In this document: piece by piece, positions 28,788-38,750 of the stretch | Numbering within the stretch: position 1 is the stretch's first letter | How the letters are laid out: the number at the start of each line of letters is the position of its first letter | Assembly (NCBI RefSeq): GCF_001937195.1 | Contig: NZ_MSDO01000004.1 | Span: forward strand, 124,001-188,000 | Direction of reading: 5' to 3' | Origin: Salinicola socius | GTDB taxonomy: Bacteria; Pseudomonadota; Gammaproteobacteria; Pseudomonadales; Halomonadaceae | DNA length: 64,000 bases | Notes under the pieces: model-generated | What the model was told of the DNA's origin: nothing | Databases searched by the model: none | The model's input: the letters and a program-made list of their open reading frames with translations, nothing else | Position numbers and translations under genes: made by a program

Positions 28788-31145
28788 ATGCGGCAATGGC
28801 TCACACTCATGATCGGCGGGCTCTGTCTGTTACTGGCCTCGTCGACTTACGCGCTCGGCGTCGGCGACCCTCGGCAGGTGTCCTCGCTCAATCGGCCGCT
28901 GCATGTGGTGCTGCCGCTGACGGACGACAGTGGCCTCGAGGCCTCGCAGGTATCGGTGACCGTTGCCGATGACGCCGCCTATCGCCAGGCCGGACTGACG
29001 CGCAGCGCGCTCACGGACACGGTGTCGGCCACGGTCGAGCGTCAGGCGGGTGGCCTGGCAGTCGTGCTCGACAGCCCGCGGCGGGTGAGAGAACCCTTTC
29101 TGGATCTGGTGCTGGTGGTGACCTGGCCGGAAGGGCAGTGGCAGCGTGCCGTGTCGCTGTTGTTCGATCCGGTCGATTACGCCAGCGCCCAACCGCTGCT
29201 AAGTGGCGACCGCGATCTGACGCGCGCCTATGCGTTATCGAACGGCGTGACTCCAGTCCCCGTGTCGCATCATCCGTCTTCCTCTCCCTCTTCTTCCTCT
29301 TCCTCTTCCTCTCCTTTGGCGTGGCCCTCGCGAGTGACCGTTCGCCCCGGCGATTCGCTGTCGACGCTGGCGGCCTCGCTGTTGCCGCAGGCCGGCATGA
29401 GCCGTCAGTCGCTGATGCTGGCGCTGTTCCAGTCCAACCCGGCGGCGTTCGTCGATGGCGATATTGATCGCTTGCGCGCCAATGTGGCAATGGATGTGCC
29501 CACGCTGGCGGCCGTGGCCAATATCTCGCCCGCCGAGGCAGCGTCCCGGCTCGAGACGCTCGTCCGCAAGACCAGGGACGGTCGGCCGGTCATCGACATC
29601 GTGGGGCGGGACCCGACGTCGACAGCGTCCGAAGCGCCGGTTTCCAGGACATCCTCCGGGGAAGCGCCAGCTGCGGCCAGACTCGCCATGCTGCAACAAC
29701 GGCTATCCGATCTGACCGCCGAAACCGAACGGCAGCGCGCGACGATCGAAGCCTTGCGGCGCGAACGCGATACGCTGCAGGGGGCGCTGGCAGTCGTCGA
29801 TACGCCGTCGGCCGAGGCCGATCCGGATCGCCAGCCCGGACAGCGCGATGCATCCAACGGCAGCGTATCGCCTGTGGTGTCGAAAACGGCCGACGTTGCC
29901 GTATCGGTATCGGACGCCCCCGGATCGGACGCTCCTGCATCCGGTGTGGTCAGCCAGGCGGTGGCGGCGTCACCGGATCCCTCTCCCGCTTCGCCGCCGT
30001 CACTGTGGCAGCGACTGCTCGGGCACCTCGACTGGATCGGCGGAGGGTTGCTGATCGCGCTTCTGATGCTGTGGGTCTGGCAGCGCCGGCGTCGTCGCGC
30101 CGAACCCGACGTCAGCGAAACCGGCATCCCCGAATCTCTTGACGAGTCGATGTCGGGCGCGGTTGAGATATCACCCCGTGGGACGAGCCGTCAGTCCACG
30201 CCATTACGCCGGTCGGCTGTCGAGCTGGATGTGGATTCGGTCTCGATCAGCCAGGCGGATATCTACATGGCGTACGGTCGTCACGCCGAAGCGCGTGACT
30301 GGCTGCGCGATCAGCTGGCGAATCGGGAGAATTCGCAGTTTCGCCTGGGACTGTTGAAAGCACTGGGGGAGCTGCGCGATATGGACGCGCTGGAGCAGGC
30401 GCTGGCGGGCTTCGGTGACGACGCCACAGCCGAGCAGCGTCGTGAAGGGCAAGCCCTGGTCGATGATTACCGCGCCCGATACGTCGAGGAGAGCTGGCAG
30501 GAGGCGACAGGAGAGGTCGCCTCCGAGCCTCACGAGCCGGTTTGGCGGGGGGCTGCACAAGACGTCGATGCGCTGTTCGAGGCGCAGGTCGATCGGCCCG
30601 ACCCCGCCGCCGCTCGTTTCGATCCGGATCTCGTTTCCCCGGCCCCGATCCCGCGCCATCCTTCATCGATTCAGAACGACGTGCAAGATCACCCCGATCC
30701 GATGTCGGCGTTGTTCGATGACGATCTGACCCCGTCGGTCGATCCATCGGCAACCTCGCTGTTCGCGTCATGCATCGATTACGAAGCGCCGGCCCTGGAG
30801 CTGGACGCGGCTGAGAACGAGACATCGGCTTCGGCATCGGACTCCTCTTCCCTGGCCGCGCTCGTGACGGGGACTCCGGGCTCGCCGTCGGCCATGCCGG
30901 TTATCGATTTTTCCGCATTTTCGCTGGAGCCGGTAGCCATGACACCTCCAGCCGAGCCTGCCACCGGCAGCGGGCCTGAGGTCGTCTTCGATACATCCGC
31001 CCAGGGTGATGGTCTCGAGACGCCGAAGGAGGGCGCGCCGCCAGCTGCCGCGAGGGCCTGTGGCACAAAACGGGAAGTTCCTGCAGCGTGGGATGTCGAT
31101 GAGGTGGAATTCCAGCCGTCGCATCGGGATAATGGTCGCCCCTGA
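28788..31145 (+). CDS. fimV: FimV/HubP-like polar landmark protein, apparently without the C-terminal FimV domain
   Basis: 785 residues. A signal peptide (to ~22) starts 'LGVGDPRQVSSLNRPLHVVLPL', the FimV N-terminal domain. A poly-Ser tract lies at ~163-177, a LysM peptidoglycan-binding domain at ~182-240 ('TVRPGDSLSTLAASL'), a coiled coil at ~305-330, and one membrane helix at ~416-432. A cytoplasmic TPR-like unit at ~485-560 ('SQADIYMAYGRHAEARDWL') and a long acidic region follow. The usual final 'TKLDLARAYIDMGD'-type helical domain is not visible; the protein ends 'VEFQPSHRDNGRP'. Members organise cell poles and type IV pili or flagella. Position between asd and truA is conserved. Confidence 0.88.
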   Translation: MRQWLTLMIGGLCLLLASSTYALGVGDPRQVSSLNRPLHVVLPLTDDSGLEASQVSVTVADDAAYRQAGLTRSALTDTVSATVERQAGGLAVVLDSPRRVREPFLDLVLVVTWPEGQWQRAVSLLFDPVDYASAQPLLSGDRDLTRAYALSNGVTPVPVSHHPSSSPSSSSSSSSPLAWPSRVTVRPGDSLSTLAASLLPQAGMSRQSLMLALFQSNPAAFVDGDIDRLRANVAMDVPTLAAVANISPAEAASRLETLVRKTRDGRPVIDIVGRDPTSTASEAPVSRTSSGEAPAAARLAMLQQRLSDLTAETERQRATIEALRRERDTLQGALAVVDTPSAEADPDRQPGQRDASNGSVSPVVSKTADVAVSVSDAPGSDAPASGVVSQAVAASPDPSPASPPSLWQRLLGHLDWIGGGLLIALLMLWVWQRRRRRAEPDVSETGIPESLDESMSGAVEISPRGTSRQSTPLRRSAVELDVDSVSISQADIYMAYGRHAEARDWLRDQLANRENSQFRLGLLKALGELRDMDALEQALAGFGDDATAEQRREGQALVDDYRARYVEESWQEATGEVASEPHEPVWRGAAQDVDALFEAQVDRPDPAAARFDPDLVSPAPIPRHPSSIQNDVQDHPDPMSALFDDDLTPSVDPSATSLFASCIDYEAPALELDAAENETSASASDSSSLAALVTGTPGSPSAMPVIDFSAFSLEPVAMTPPAEPATGSGPEVVFDTSAQGDGLETPKEGAPPAAARACGTKREVPAAWDVDEVEFQPSHRDNGRP
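29274..29316 (+). repeat. CTTCCT/TCC microsatellite in fimV
   Basis: A pyrimidine-only tract built of TCTTCC/CTCTTC units encodes a run of Ser around residues 163-177. Unit sizes of 3 or 6 bases would change length without breaking the frame. Confidence 0.75.
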
Positions 31146-31169
31146 CGACTTTGGGCTGCACAGCTTTCG

Positions 31170-32135
31170 ATGGCGTTTTTCTCCCGGCAGGACGATAACC
31201 AGCCGCTCTCGGGTCGCCTGGCCCTTGGCGTCGAATACGACGGCACGCGCTATTGCGGCTGGCAGCGACTGCGCCAGGCCGATTCGGTCCAGGGTGCGCT
31301 CGAGGCGGCATTAAGCAAGATCGCCGCCACTCCCGTGCGCGTGCTCTGCAGCGGTCGCACCGACAGCGGCGTTCACGCCACGCGCCAGATCGTTCACTTC
31401 GACGCGCCGGTCGTACGCACCCAGAAGGCGTGGGTGTTCGGTGCCAATGCCAAGTTACCTCGCGATATCGCGGTGCGCTGGCTGGTCCCGGTCGGTGACG
31501 ACTTCCATTCGCGATTTTCGGCGCTGGCGAGACGCTATCGCTACCTCATTCTCAACCAGCCGACGCGCCCGGTCATGGAGCGTCACAACGTGACCTGGTG
31601 TCGCGAACCGCTCGATGCCGATCGCATGCATCGCGCCGCGCAGGCGCTGGTCGGCGAGCACGATTTCTCGAGCTATCGTGCCGCCGGCTGTCAGTCGAAG
31701 GTGCCGGTGCGCCATCTGCATTTCATCGACGTCCGCCGTTTCGGGCCACTGGTCATGATCGATGTCCAGGCCAATGCCTTCCTTCACCACATGATTCGCA
31801 ACATCGCCGGCGTGCTGGTGGCGGTCGGACGGGGTGACGAGGGAGAAGCGTATCCCGCCGAACTGCTGGCGCTGAGGGATCGTCGGCTGGGCAACGTGAC
31901 GGCACCGGCCTGCGGCCTGCATTTCGTCGACGTGCGCTTCGACGAACGTTTCGAACTCCCGGAAGAGCCGGTGGGGCCACAGCTGCTGTCGTTTCTGGGC
32001 GACTGGACCGGCGAACGAGGCGAGATCCCGGATACCCCGCTGATGCGTCGTCGCCGGGTCTGGCCAAAATGGATCGACGATGAGGGACGGGTGGTCGACG
32101 AGCCGCCTCGGGCCCGTCTGGAGACCACGCCATGA
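31170..32135 (+). CDS. truA: tRNA pseudouridine synthase A
   Basis: 321 residues, about 50 longer than the E. coli enzyme through N- and C-terminal tails. Catalytic D65 lies in '[19 protein letters not shown]', with '[10 protein letters not shown]' and '[13 protein letters not shown]' also conserved. It makes pseudouridine at tRNA positions 38-40. The stop overlaps the trpF start (ATGA), giving translational coupling. Confidence 0.96.
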   Translation: MAFFSRQDDNQPLSGRLALGVEYDGTRYCGWQRLRQADSVQGALEAALSKIAATPVRVLCSGRTDSGVHATRQIVHFDAPVVRTQKAWVFGANAKLPRDIAVRWLVPVGDDFHSRFSALARRYRYLILNQPTRPVMERHNVTWCREPLDADRMHRAAQALVGEHDFSSYRAAGCQSKVPVRHLHFIDVRRFGPLVMIDVQANAFLHHMIRNIAGVLVAVGRGDEGEAYPAELLALRDRRLGNVTAPACGLHFVDVRFDERFELPEEPVGPQLLSFLGDWTGERGEIPDTPLMRRRRVWPKWIDDEGRVVDEPPRARLETTP

Positions 32136-32842
32136 ACCCCGTCAGGATCAAGATCTGTGGATTGACCCGCCGTGAAGACATCGCGGCGGCCGTTGCCAGT
32201 GGCGCCGATGCGCTGGGTTTCGTGATGTGGCCGGGCAGCGGGCGCGCCATCGATATCGATACGCTGGCAGCGTTGAGCGTCACGGTGCCACCGTTCGTGA
32301 CACGGGTGGGGCTGTTCGTCGACCCCAGCGTGGCCGATGTCGAAGTGTGTCTGCCGTATCTCGACCTGCTACAGTTTCATGGCGACGAATCGCCCGAATT
32401 CTGCGCGCGTTTCTCCAGACCCTGGATCAAGGCGCTGCGCATGCATGACGATATCGATCTGCAGGCTGCGGCCGACAGCTACGCTGGCGCTGGCGCGCTG
32501 TTGCTCGATGCCTACCGTCCCGGCGTGCCAGGGGGAACGGGAGAGACCTTCGACTGGCAGCGCATTCCGGGGGATCTGGCGAAACCTGTTATTCTCGCCG
32601 GAGGGCTGACGCCGGATAACGTCGCCGACGCGGTGGCGCAGGTGCACCCCTATGCGGTCGATGTCTCCGGTGGCGTCGAGGTGACGTCATCTCCGGATGA
32701 CGACACCCGCCGCAAGGGTATCAAGGATCCCCGGCGTATCCGCGCCTTCTGCGATCGTGTGCGGGCGGCCAATGCCGCGCTCCACGCGGTGTCGTCCAGC
32801 GCCGACTCCGGCACGCCTCGTTCATTCACCGCCACATCATGA
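32132..32842 (+). CDS. trpF: Phosphoribosylanthranilate isomerase
   Basis: 236 residues. A TIM-barrel protein with the catalytic Cys in '[11 protein letters not shown]', Asp in 'GLFVDPS...', and the phosphate-binding '[11 protein letters not shown]' and 'VDVSGGVE' motifs. It catalyses the Amadori rearrangement in tryptophan synthesis. A C-terminal tail of ~25 residues rich in Ser/Ala exceeds the usual length. It is coupled to truA and lies 10 bases before trpB. Confidence 0.96.
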   Translation: MNPVRIKICGLTRREDIAAAVASGADALGFVMWPGSGRAIDIDTLAALSVTVPPFVTRVGLFVDPSVADVEVCLPYLDLLQFHGDESPEFCARFSRPWIKALRMHDDIDLQAAADSYAGAGALLLDAYRPGVPGGTGETFDWQRIPGDLAKPVILAGGLTPDNVADAVAQVHPYAVDVSGGVEVTSSPDDDTRRKGIKDPRRIRAFCDRVRAANAALHAVSSSADSGTPRSFTATS

Positions 32843-32852
32843 GGGTCCCTTC

Positions 32853-34067
32853 GTGAGCCGATTCCACGACTTGACGCAACTCCCGGACGCTCGCGGCCAT
32901 TTCGGGCCTTACGGTGGCCGCTTCGTTTCCGAAACCTTGAGTTTCGCCCTCGAAGAGCTCGAGAACATCTATGCGAGTCTCAAGAACGATCCCGAGTTCC
33001 AGGCCGAGTTCGACCGTGATCTGAAGCACTACGTCGGCCGACCGTCACCGCTCTATCACGCCGAACGCTGGTCGCGCGAGATCGGTGGCGCCCAGATCTG
33101 GCTCAAGCGCGAGGATCTGAACCACACCGGCGCCCACAAGGTGAACAACACCATCGGCCAGGCGCTGCTGGCCAAGAAATCAGGCAAGCCGCGCGTGATC
33201 GCCGAAACGGGGGCGGGTCAGCACGGCGTCGCCACGGCGACGGTTGCCGCGCGGCTCGGGCTGAAGTGCGAAATCTACATGGGCGCCGAGGACGTGCAGC
33301 GCCAGAAACTGAACGTCTATCGCATGCATCTGCTGGGTGCCAAGGTGGTGCCGGTCGAGTCCGGCTCGCGCACGCTCAAGGATGCCATGAACGAGGCGTT
33401 GCGGGACTGGGTGACCAACGTCGACGATACCTTCTACATCATCGGCACGGTGGCCGGCCCGCATCCTTATCCGATGCTGGTACGCGATTTCAGCGCGGTG
33501 GTGGGACGCGAGGCGCGGCGGCAGTCGCTCGAGCAGATCGGTCGGTTGCCCGACGCACTGGTTGCCTGCGTCGGCGGTGGTTCCAACGCCATGGGGCTTT
33601 TCTATCCGTTCGTCGAGGATGACGACGTCGCCATGTACGGCGTCGAGGCCGGCGGTGAAGGCGTTGCCACCGGTCGCCATGCGGCACCGCTGACGGCCAA
33701 CGCCCCGCGCGGGGTGCTGCACGGCAACCGGACCTATCTGATGTCCGACGAAGGCGGGCAGGTCGCAGACACCCAGTCGATCTCTGCCGGCCTGGATTAT
33801 CCCGGCGTCGGCCCCGAGCATGCGCTGTGGAAGGATGTCGGCCGCGTGCGCTACGTGGCGGCGGACGACAATGAGGTGCTGGCAGCGTTCCGTGAGCTGA
33901 CCCTGGTCGAGGGCATCATGCCGGCACTGGAGTCGGCGCACGCCCTGGCCCACGCCAAGAAGCTGGCGGGGGAAATGTCGCCGGATCAGCATATCGTCGT
34001 CAACCTTTCCGGACGCGGCGACAAGGATATCCACACCGTCGCCGAGCTCGACGGCATCGAATTTTGA
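32853..34067 (+). CDS. trpB: Tryptophan synthase beta chain
   Basis: 404 residues. The PLP lysine is K96 in '[16 protein letters not shown]' and the phosphate loop is '[10 protein letters not shown]'. It condenses indole with L-serine. The start is GTG at 32853 with GAGGG upstream, matching the family N-terminus; an in-frame reading into trpF is a shadow. trpBA placed directly after trpF differs from Pseudomonas, where trpBA sit elsewhere. Confidence 0.97.
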   Translation: MSRFHDLTQLPDARGHFGPYGGRFVSETLSFALEELENIYASLKNDPEFQAEFDRDLKHYVGRPSPLYHAERWSREIGGAQIWLKREDLNHTGAHKVNNTIGQALLAKKSGKPRVIAETGAGQHGVATATVAARLGLKCEIYMGAEDVQRQKLNVYRMHLLGAKVVPVESGSRTLKDAMNEALRDWVTNVDDTFYIIGTVAGPHPYPMLVRDFSAVVGREARRQSLEQIGRLPDALVACVGGGSNAMGLFYPFVEDDDVAMYGVEAGGEGVATGRHAAPLTANAPRGVLHGNRTYLMSDEGGQVADTQSISAGLDYPGVGPEHALWKDVGRVRYVAADDNEVLAAFRELTLVEGIMPALESAHALAHAKKLAGEMSPDQHIVVNLSGRGDKDIHTVAELDGIEF

Positions 34068-34078
34068 CGGGGCCCGAC

Positions 34079-34909
34079 ATGAACCGAACCGAACCGAACC
34101 GCATCGACCGGCGCTTTGCCACGCTCAAGGCTCAGGGCCGCACGGCGTTAATCCCCTACATCACCGCTGGCGATCCGGCGCCGGCGCATACGGTCGAGTT
34201 CATGCACGCCTGCGTGGAAGCCGGTGCCGATGTGATCGAGCTCGGCGTACCGTTCTCCGATCCGATGGCCGATGGGCCGGTGATCCAGAAGGCTTGCGAG
34301 AGAGCGCTCAAGCACGGCACGCGGTTGCAGCACGTGCTGGAGATGGTGGCAGAATTCCGCCAGCGGGACAGCGAGACGCCGGTGGTGCTGATGGGGTATC
34401 TCAATCCCATCGAGCGAATGGGGTATGACGTCTTCGCCGAACAGGCGCAGACTTGCGGTGTCGACGGCGTACTGGTGGTCGACATGCCGCCCGAAGAGGC
34501 CGGCGATAACGCGGCGCTGTTCGCGGCGCACGGCCTGCAGTCGATCTTCCTGCTGGCGCCGACGACGTCCGACGCGCGGGCCAGAGCGATCTGCGAGCAC
34601 GGCGAGGGATATCTCTACTACGTTTCGCTAAAGGGCGTGACCGGTGCGGCTACGCTGGATGCCGACGCCGTCGGCGAGCAGTTGAGCAAGCTGCGCCAGG
34701 TGACCGAGCTGCCACTGTGCGTCGGGTTCGGCATTCGCGATGGGGCGACGGCGGCGGCCATTGGTCGTGTCGCCGACGGTGTGATCGTCGGTAGCGCTCT
34801 GGTCGGGCGTATTGCCGAACGAGCCGATGATCCGGCGTCCATTCCTGCCGCGTTGAAATCGATTCTCGGCGAAATGCGCGAAGCGCTCGACCGCGATGCG
34901 GTTAGCTGA
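34079..34909 (+). CDS. trpA: Tryptophan synthase alpha chain
   Basis: 276 residues. The catalytic Glu is in '[20 protein letters not shown]' and the Asp in '[15 protein letters not shown]'; 'GFGIRDG' binds phosphate. It cleaves indole-3-glycerol phosphate and channels indole to TrpB. ATG 34079 is preferred to the TTG at 34064 that overlaps trpB. Four AACCG units mark the first codons (34081-34100). Confidence 0.96.
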   Translation: MNRTEPNRIDRRFATLKAQGRTALIPYITAGDPAPAHTVEFMHACVEAGADVIELGVPFSDPMADGPVIQKACERALKHGTRLQHVLEMVAEFRQRDSETPVVLMGYLNPIERMGYDVFAEQAQTCGVDGVLVVDMPPEEAGDNAALFAAHGLQSIFLLAPTTSDARARAICEHGEGYLYYVSLKGVTGAATLDADAVGEQLSKLRQVTELPLCVGFGIRDGATAAAIGRVADGVIVGSALVGRIAERADDPASIPAALKSILGEMREALDRDAVS

Positions 34910-34952
34910 GCCGTCGCCATCGATTTGGTATCATTCGGCATCTGCGGTTATC

Positions 34953-34981
34953 ACGACAGTCGTTTTCATGACGACTGTCGT
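34953..34981 (+). terminator. Hairpin between trpA and accD
   Basis: ACGACAGTCG and CGACTGTCGT form a perfect 10-bp stem with a 9-base loop, 43 bases after trpA. T-rich but interrupted sequence follows, so termination would be partial. Confidence 0.5.
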
Positions 34982-35021
34982 CATTACTTTCTATTTTGGC
35001 AAATAGGGAATCGTTCCTGAC

Positions 35022-35957
35022 ATGAGCTGGCTAGACAAGATCGTCCCGTCGATGAGCCGCACCCAGCGCAACGACCGCCGCGCCAGCGTGCCGGACGGCC
35101 TGTGGCGCAAGTGCCCGAACTGTGAAGCGGTGCTCTATCTCCCCGAGCTGGAGAAACACCAGAACGTTTGCCCCAAGTGTCAGCACCATCTGCGGCTGAC
35201 CGCGCGCAAGCGCCTCAACTGGTTCCTCGATGCAGAAGGGCGTGAAGAGATCGCGGGCGATCTTCAGCCGAGCGACCGTCTCAAGTTTCGTGACTCCAAG
35301 AAGTACAAGGATCGGCTGACCTCGGCCCAGAAGTCGACCGACGAGAACGACGCCCTGATCGCCATGCGCGGCACGCTGGATGGCCTGCCCGTGGTGGCGG
35401 TGGCGTTCGAGTTTTCGTTCATGGGCGGCTCCATGGGTGCCGTGGTCGGCGAAAAATTCGTGCGCGCCGCTACGCTGGCGCTCGAGAACGAGATACCGCT
35501 GGTCTGCTTCGCCGCCTCCGGCGGTGCGCGCATGCAGGAAGCGCTGTTCTCGCTGATGCAGATGGCCAAGACCTCGGCGGCGCTGGAGAAGCTCAAGCTG
35601 GCCGGCGTTCCCTATATCTCCGTGCTCACCGATCCGGTCTTCGGCGGCGTCTCGGCCTCGCTGGCGATGCTCGGCGATCTGAACGTGGCCGAGCCCAATG
35701 CGTTGATCGGCTTTGCCGGTCCGCGCGTCATCGAACAGACGGTACGCGAAACCTTGCCGGAAGGCTTTCAGCGCAGCGAGTTTCTGCTCGAGCATGGCAC
35801 CGTCGACATGATCGTGGCGCGTACCGAATTGCGCGAGCGCCTGGGTGGCATTCTGCGCAAGCTGACGCATCAGCCGGCGGTTGGTCACAGTGTTGACGAG
35901 AGCGATGATTTCTCGCCGCTGGCCGACGAGCCGGATACGGCCAAGACAGCGCGCTAG
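35022..35957 (+). CDS. accD: Acetyl-CoA carboxylase carboxyltransferase subunit beta
   Basis: 311 residues. A zinc ribbon at the N-terminus uses C31, C34, C50 and C53, followed by the crotonase-like carboxyltransferase domain with '[17 protein letters not shown]' and '[17 protein letters not shown]'. With AccA it transfers the carboxyl group from biotin to acetyl-CoA, the first step of fatty-acid synthesis. folC follows after 25 bases. Confidence 0.97.
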   Translation: MSWLDKIVPSMSRTQRNDRRASVPDGLWRKCPNCEAVLYLPELEKHQNVCPKCQHHLRLTARKRLNWFLDAEGREEIAGDLQPSDRLKFRDSKKYKDRLTSAQKSTDENDALIAMRGTLDGLPVVAVAFEFSFMGGSMGAVVGEKFVRAATLALENEIPLVCFAASGGARMQEALFSLMQMAKTSAALEKLKLAGVPYISVLTDPVFGGVSASLAMLGDLNVAEPNALIGFAGPRVIEQTVRETLPEGFQRSEFLLEHGTVDMIVARTELRERLGGILRKLTHQPAVGHSVDESDDFSPLADEPDTAKTAR

Positions 35958-35982
35958 AATTTGTCAGAGGAATCGCCGATTC

Positions 35983-37296
35983 ATGAGTGCCCCCCTCAAC
36001 GACTGGCTGGCGCGCCTCGAGCGCCAGCATCCGATCGCCATCGACATGGGTCTCGAACGGGTGGCGATCGTCGCCGAGCGGCTGGGTCTGACGCAGGGTC
36101 CGATCGCGAAGCAGGTGGTGACCGTTGCCGGTACCAACGGCAAGGGCTCCACGGTGGCCATGCTCGAACGGCTGGCCCGCGCCCATGGCTCGACCACGGC
36201 CAGTTATACCTCGCCCCATCTGCTGCGCTACAACGAACGACTCTGTTTCGATGGCGTGGCAGCCGATGACGCCACGCTGGTGAACGGGTTCGAGCGGGTG
36301 GACGCGGCGCGCCTGGCCGGCGACCCCGTCAGCCTGACCTACTTCGAAGCGGGAACCTTGGCGGCGCTGGTGGCGATTGCCGATGTCCGCCCCCAGCTGG
36401 CCATTCTCGAAGTGGGGCTCGGCGGGCGGCTGGACGCGGTCAACGTGATCGACAGCGATATCGCCGTCATCACCACAATCGCTCATGACCACGCGGATTT
36501 CCTCGGCACCGATCTCGAGATCATCGGCTCCGAGAAGGCAGGTATTCTTCGCCAGGGCCGCCCGGTGGTACTCGGTAGCCGTCAACTACCCGCCAGTGTC
36601 TCTCAGCGTATCGAAACGCTCGGCGCGGTCGCCCATTGGCTCGGCCGCGATTTCGATCACGCCATCGGCGAAGGCGGTGACTGGCGCTGGCAGGGCCAGT
36701 CCGCCGAGGGAGCTCGCTATCATCTCGATAGCTTGCCCGATCCGGGGCTGCCGCTGGACAATGCCGCCGTCGCGCTGCAGGTGCTCCGGCTTTGCGGCGT
36801 CATGCCGCAACCCGCGGAGTCTCGCCAGGCGATGGCCACCGTTGGGCTGGCAGGAAGACTGCAGTGGGTGGGAAATTGGTGCTTCGACGTGGCGCACAAT
36901 CCGCATGCTGCCCACTATGTAGCAGCCAGGTTGGCGCAGCGCTCGGCGCCTCGGCGACGTATCGGCCTGCTCGGTGTGCTCAAGGACAAGGACGCCGAAG
37001 CGTTGATCGAGGCGCTGGCGCCCGTGGTCGATGCATGGCTTCCGGTGGGACTCGAAGGGCCGCGTGGTCGTTCGGGTGAAGAATTGGCTGAATCCATCGC
37101 GCGCCGCGGCGGCGAGACGTTATCGGTGGCCTCTTCGCCGGCAGCGGCCGTCGACTGGCTGGCCCCACGTCTTGCGCCCGACGAAGAAGTGTTAGTATGC
37201 GGTTCGTTTCTGACCGTGGCCGGTGCGCTCGAAGCATTGAAAGCTGGCGCGGGTGACGAAGGTCCAGGTGCTACCAAGGAGGTCAAGGTCCTATGA
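35983..37296 (+). CDS. folC: Bifunctional folylpolyglutamate/dihydrofolate synthase
   Basis: 437 residues of the Mur-ligase family. The ATP-binding loop is 'VAGTNGKGSTVAMLE', and 'GLGGRLDAVNVID' and 'HDHADFLGTDLEIIGSEKAG' are FolC marks. It makes dihydrofolate from dihydropteroate and adds glutamate tails to folates. The start at 35983 has AGAGG upstream; the frame remains open into accD without similarity. The stop overlaps the next start. Confidence 0.95.
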   Translation: MSAPLNDWLARLERQHPIAIDMGLERVAIVAERLGLTQGPIAKQVVTVAGTNGKGSTVAMLERLARAHGSTTASYTSPHLLRYNERLCFDGVAADDATLVNGFERVDAARLAGDPVSLTYFEAGTLAALVAIADVRPQLAILEVGLGGRLDAVNVIDSDIAVITTIAHDHADFLGTDLEIIGSEKAGILRQGRPVVLGSRQLPASVSQRIETLGAVAHWLGRDFDHAIGEGGDWRWQGQSAEGARYHLDSLPDPGLPLDNAAVALQVLRLCGVMPQPAESRQAMATVGLAGRLQWVGNWCFDVAHNPHAAHYVAARLAQRSAPRRRIGLLGVLKDKDAEALIEALAPVVDAWLPVGLEGPRGRSGEELAESIARRGGETLSVASSPAAAVDWLAPRLAPDEEVLVCGSFLTVAGALEALKAGAGDEGPGATKEVKVL

Positions 37297-38060
37297 AGTA
37301 TGGATGGCGTGAGCGTATCAGCGGGGCGGTCATTCTCGTCGCATTGGGGGCCATTTTTCTGCCGATGCTGTTCGATGATCCCGAACCGAGACAGCAGGAA
37401 CCTGGACCGGTCATGGCCATCGAGCAGCCGATCGACGGTGGCGAAACGCGCCAGCGCATCATCGAGTCGCCCGAGCCGCCGGCATCGGTCGCTGCCAATG
37501 GCGGCCAGAATGCGGGCAGTCAGAGCACTGGAAACCAGAACGGCGGCAGCGCCGGTAACGTCCCCGTGCCGGAGCCGGATACGCGCAGTCAGTTGGGTGC
37601 CGGCAGCGAGGATTCGTTCGGTCAGAGCAGCGATGGATCGTCAGATAACGGTAGGGTGTCGAGCGGTGGCGATGACCCGATTGCCGATATCGCGCAGTCC
37701 GAACAGGCCCAGCCCGAGCCCCGCCCATCCAATCCGGCTCCGTCCGAGCCGGCGCCGGCGCAGCCTCCCTCGACGTCGTCCTCTTCACCGTCGTCCTCCA
37801 CGCCCGAGCGTACTTCGGCGAGCAGCGACGGGGGCTGGGTCGTGCAGGTGGGCAGCTTCGGTCAGTCCGACAACGCCACCCGGCTCGCCGCCAAGCTCAA
37901 GGAGCAGGGTTTCGCCGCCTATTCGCAGCCACGGGACAACAACCTGACCACGGTCTACGTGGGCCCGTTCTCTTCGTCTGACGCAGGCGAGAAGGCCAGA
38001 TCCGAACTCAAGCAGGCCGCCAATATCCAGGGGCTGCTGATTCGCAAACCGGGTAGCTGA
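37293..38060 (+). CDS. dedD: SPOR-domain cell-division protein, DedD-like
   Basis: 255 residues: short cytoplasmic N-terminus, one membrane helix (~10-26, 'SGAVILVALGAIFLPMLF'), a long Gly/Asn/Ser/Pro-rich linker (~75-180), and a C-terminal SPOR domain ('WVVQVGSFGQSDNATRLAAK', 'TVYVGPFSSSDAGEKARSEL') that binds denuded septal peptidoglycan. DedD helps constriction in E. coli. The folC-dedD-cvpA-purF order is conserved in gammaproteobacteria. Start and stop overlap the neighbours by four and one bases. Confidence 0.92.
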   Translation: MKYGWRERISGAVILVALGAIFLPMLFDDPEPRQQEPGPVMAIEQPIDGGETRQRIIESPEPPASVAANGGQNAGSQSTGNQNGGSAGNVPVPEPDTRSQLGAGSEDSFGQSSDGSSDNGRVSSGGDDPIADIAQSEQAQPEPRPSNPAPSEPAPAQPPSTSSSSPSSSTPERTSASSDGGWVVQVGSFGQSDNATRLAAKLKEQGFAAYSQPRDNNLTTVYVGPFSSSDAGEKARSELKQAANIQGLLIRKPGS

Positions 38061-38719
38061 TGACATTGACCTGGCTCGACTACGCTTTCCTGCTGGTGTT
38101 GACGATATCGATGCTGGCAGGTTTCATGCGGGGCCTGGTGAGAGAAGCGCTCGGACTGGGTGCCTGGATCGTGGCGCTGCTGGCGGCGCGAATATTCGCC
38201 AAACCGATCGCGGACCTGCTGGAACCCTACATCTCGCATCCCGATGCGCGACTGGTACTGGGGTTCGTTCTGATCATCTTCGTGGTGGTGATGGTCTGCG
38301 GATTCATCATCCGGCTGCTCAACGCGGCGATCGAATGGGTCGGAATGGGGTTCTTCAACCGGGTCGCCGGGGCGATCTTCGGTCTGGCCCGCGGCGGGGC
38401 CATTCTGGTTATCGTCACGGTGGTGATCGGCCTGACGCCGTTGGCCCAGTTGCAGGCCTGGCAGCAGGCCCAGTTGAGGCCTTCGTTCGAATCGCTGCGT
38501 GAATGGGCGGTGGTTCAGCTCCAGAGCTGGGATGTGGATCCGTCCGCTGCCGAGGACGCCATGCGGCACTTGCCGATGACGTTACCGGGGCGGAGCAATT
38601 TTCCTTCCAGCGCTTCACCCGATTCTTCAAACGGCTCTTCAGACAGTTCTTCACGAAGTCAGGATGGGCAAGGGGTGACGATTCCGATCCCCGTTCCGAA
38701 CGAAAAACCGGCGCCCTGA
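38060..38719 (+). CDS. cvpA: CvpA family protein
   Basis: 219 residues. Four membrane helices in the first ~140 residues ('WLDYAFLLVLTISMLAGFMR', 'VLGFVLIIFVVVMVCGFII') are typical of CvpA, originally linked to colicin V export and now to envelope stress and bile resistance. The last ~50 residues are Ser-rich and look disordered. It is followed by purF, the classical arrangement. Confidence 0.92.
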   Translation: MTLTWLDYAFLLVLTISMLAGFMRGLVREALGLGAWIVALLAARIFAKPIADLLEPYISHPDARLVLGFVLIIFVVVMVCGFIIRLLNAAIEWVGMGFFNRVAGAIFGLARGGAILVIVTVVIGLTPLAQLQAWQQAQLRPSFESLREWAVVQLQSWDVDPSAAEDAMRHLPMTLPGRSNFPSSASPDSSNGSSDSSSRSQDGQGVTIPIPVPNEKPAP

Positions 38720-38750
38720 ACCGGGGTGCGACCAAGCGAGGTAAGGCGGC

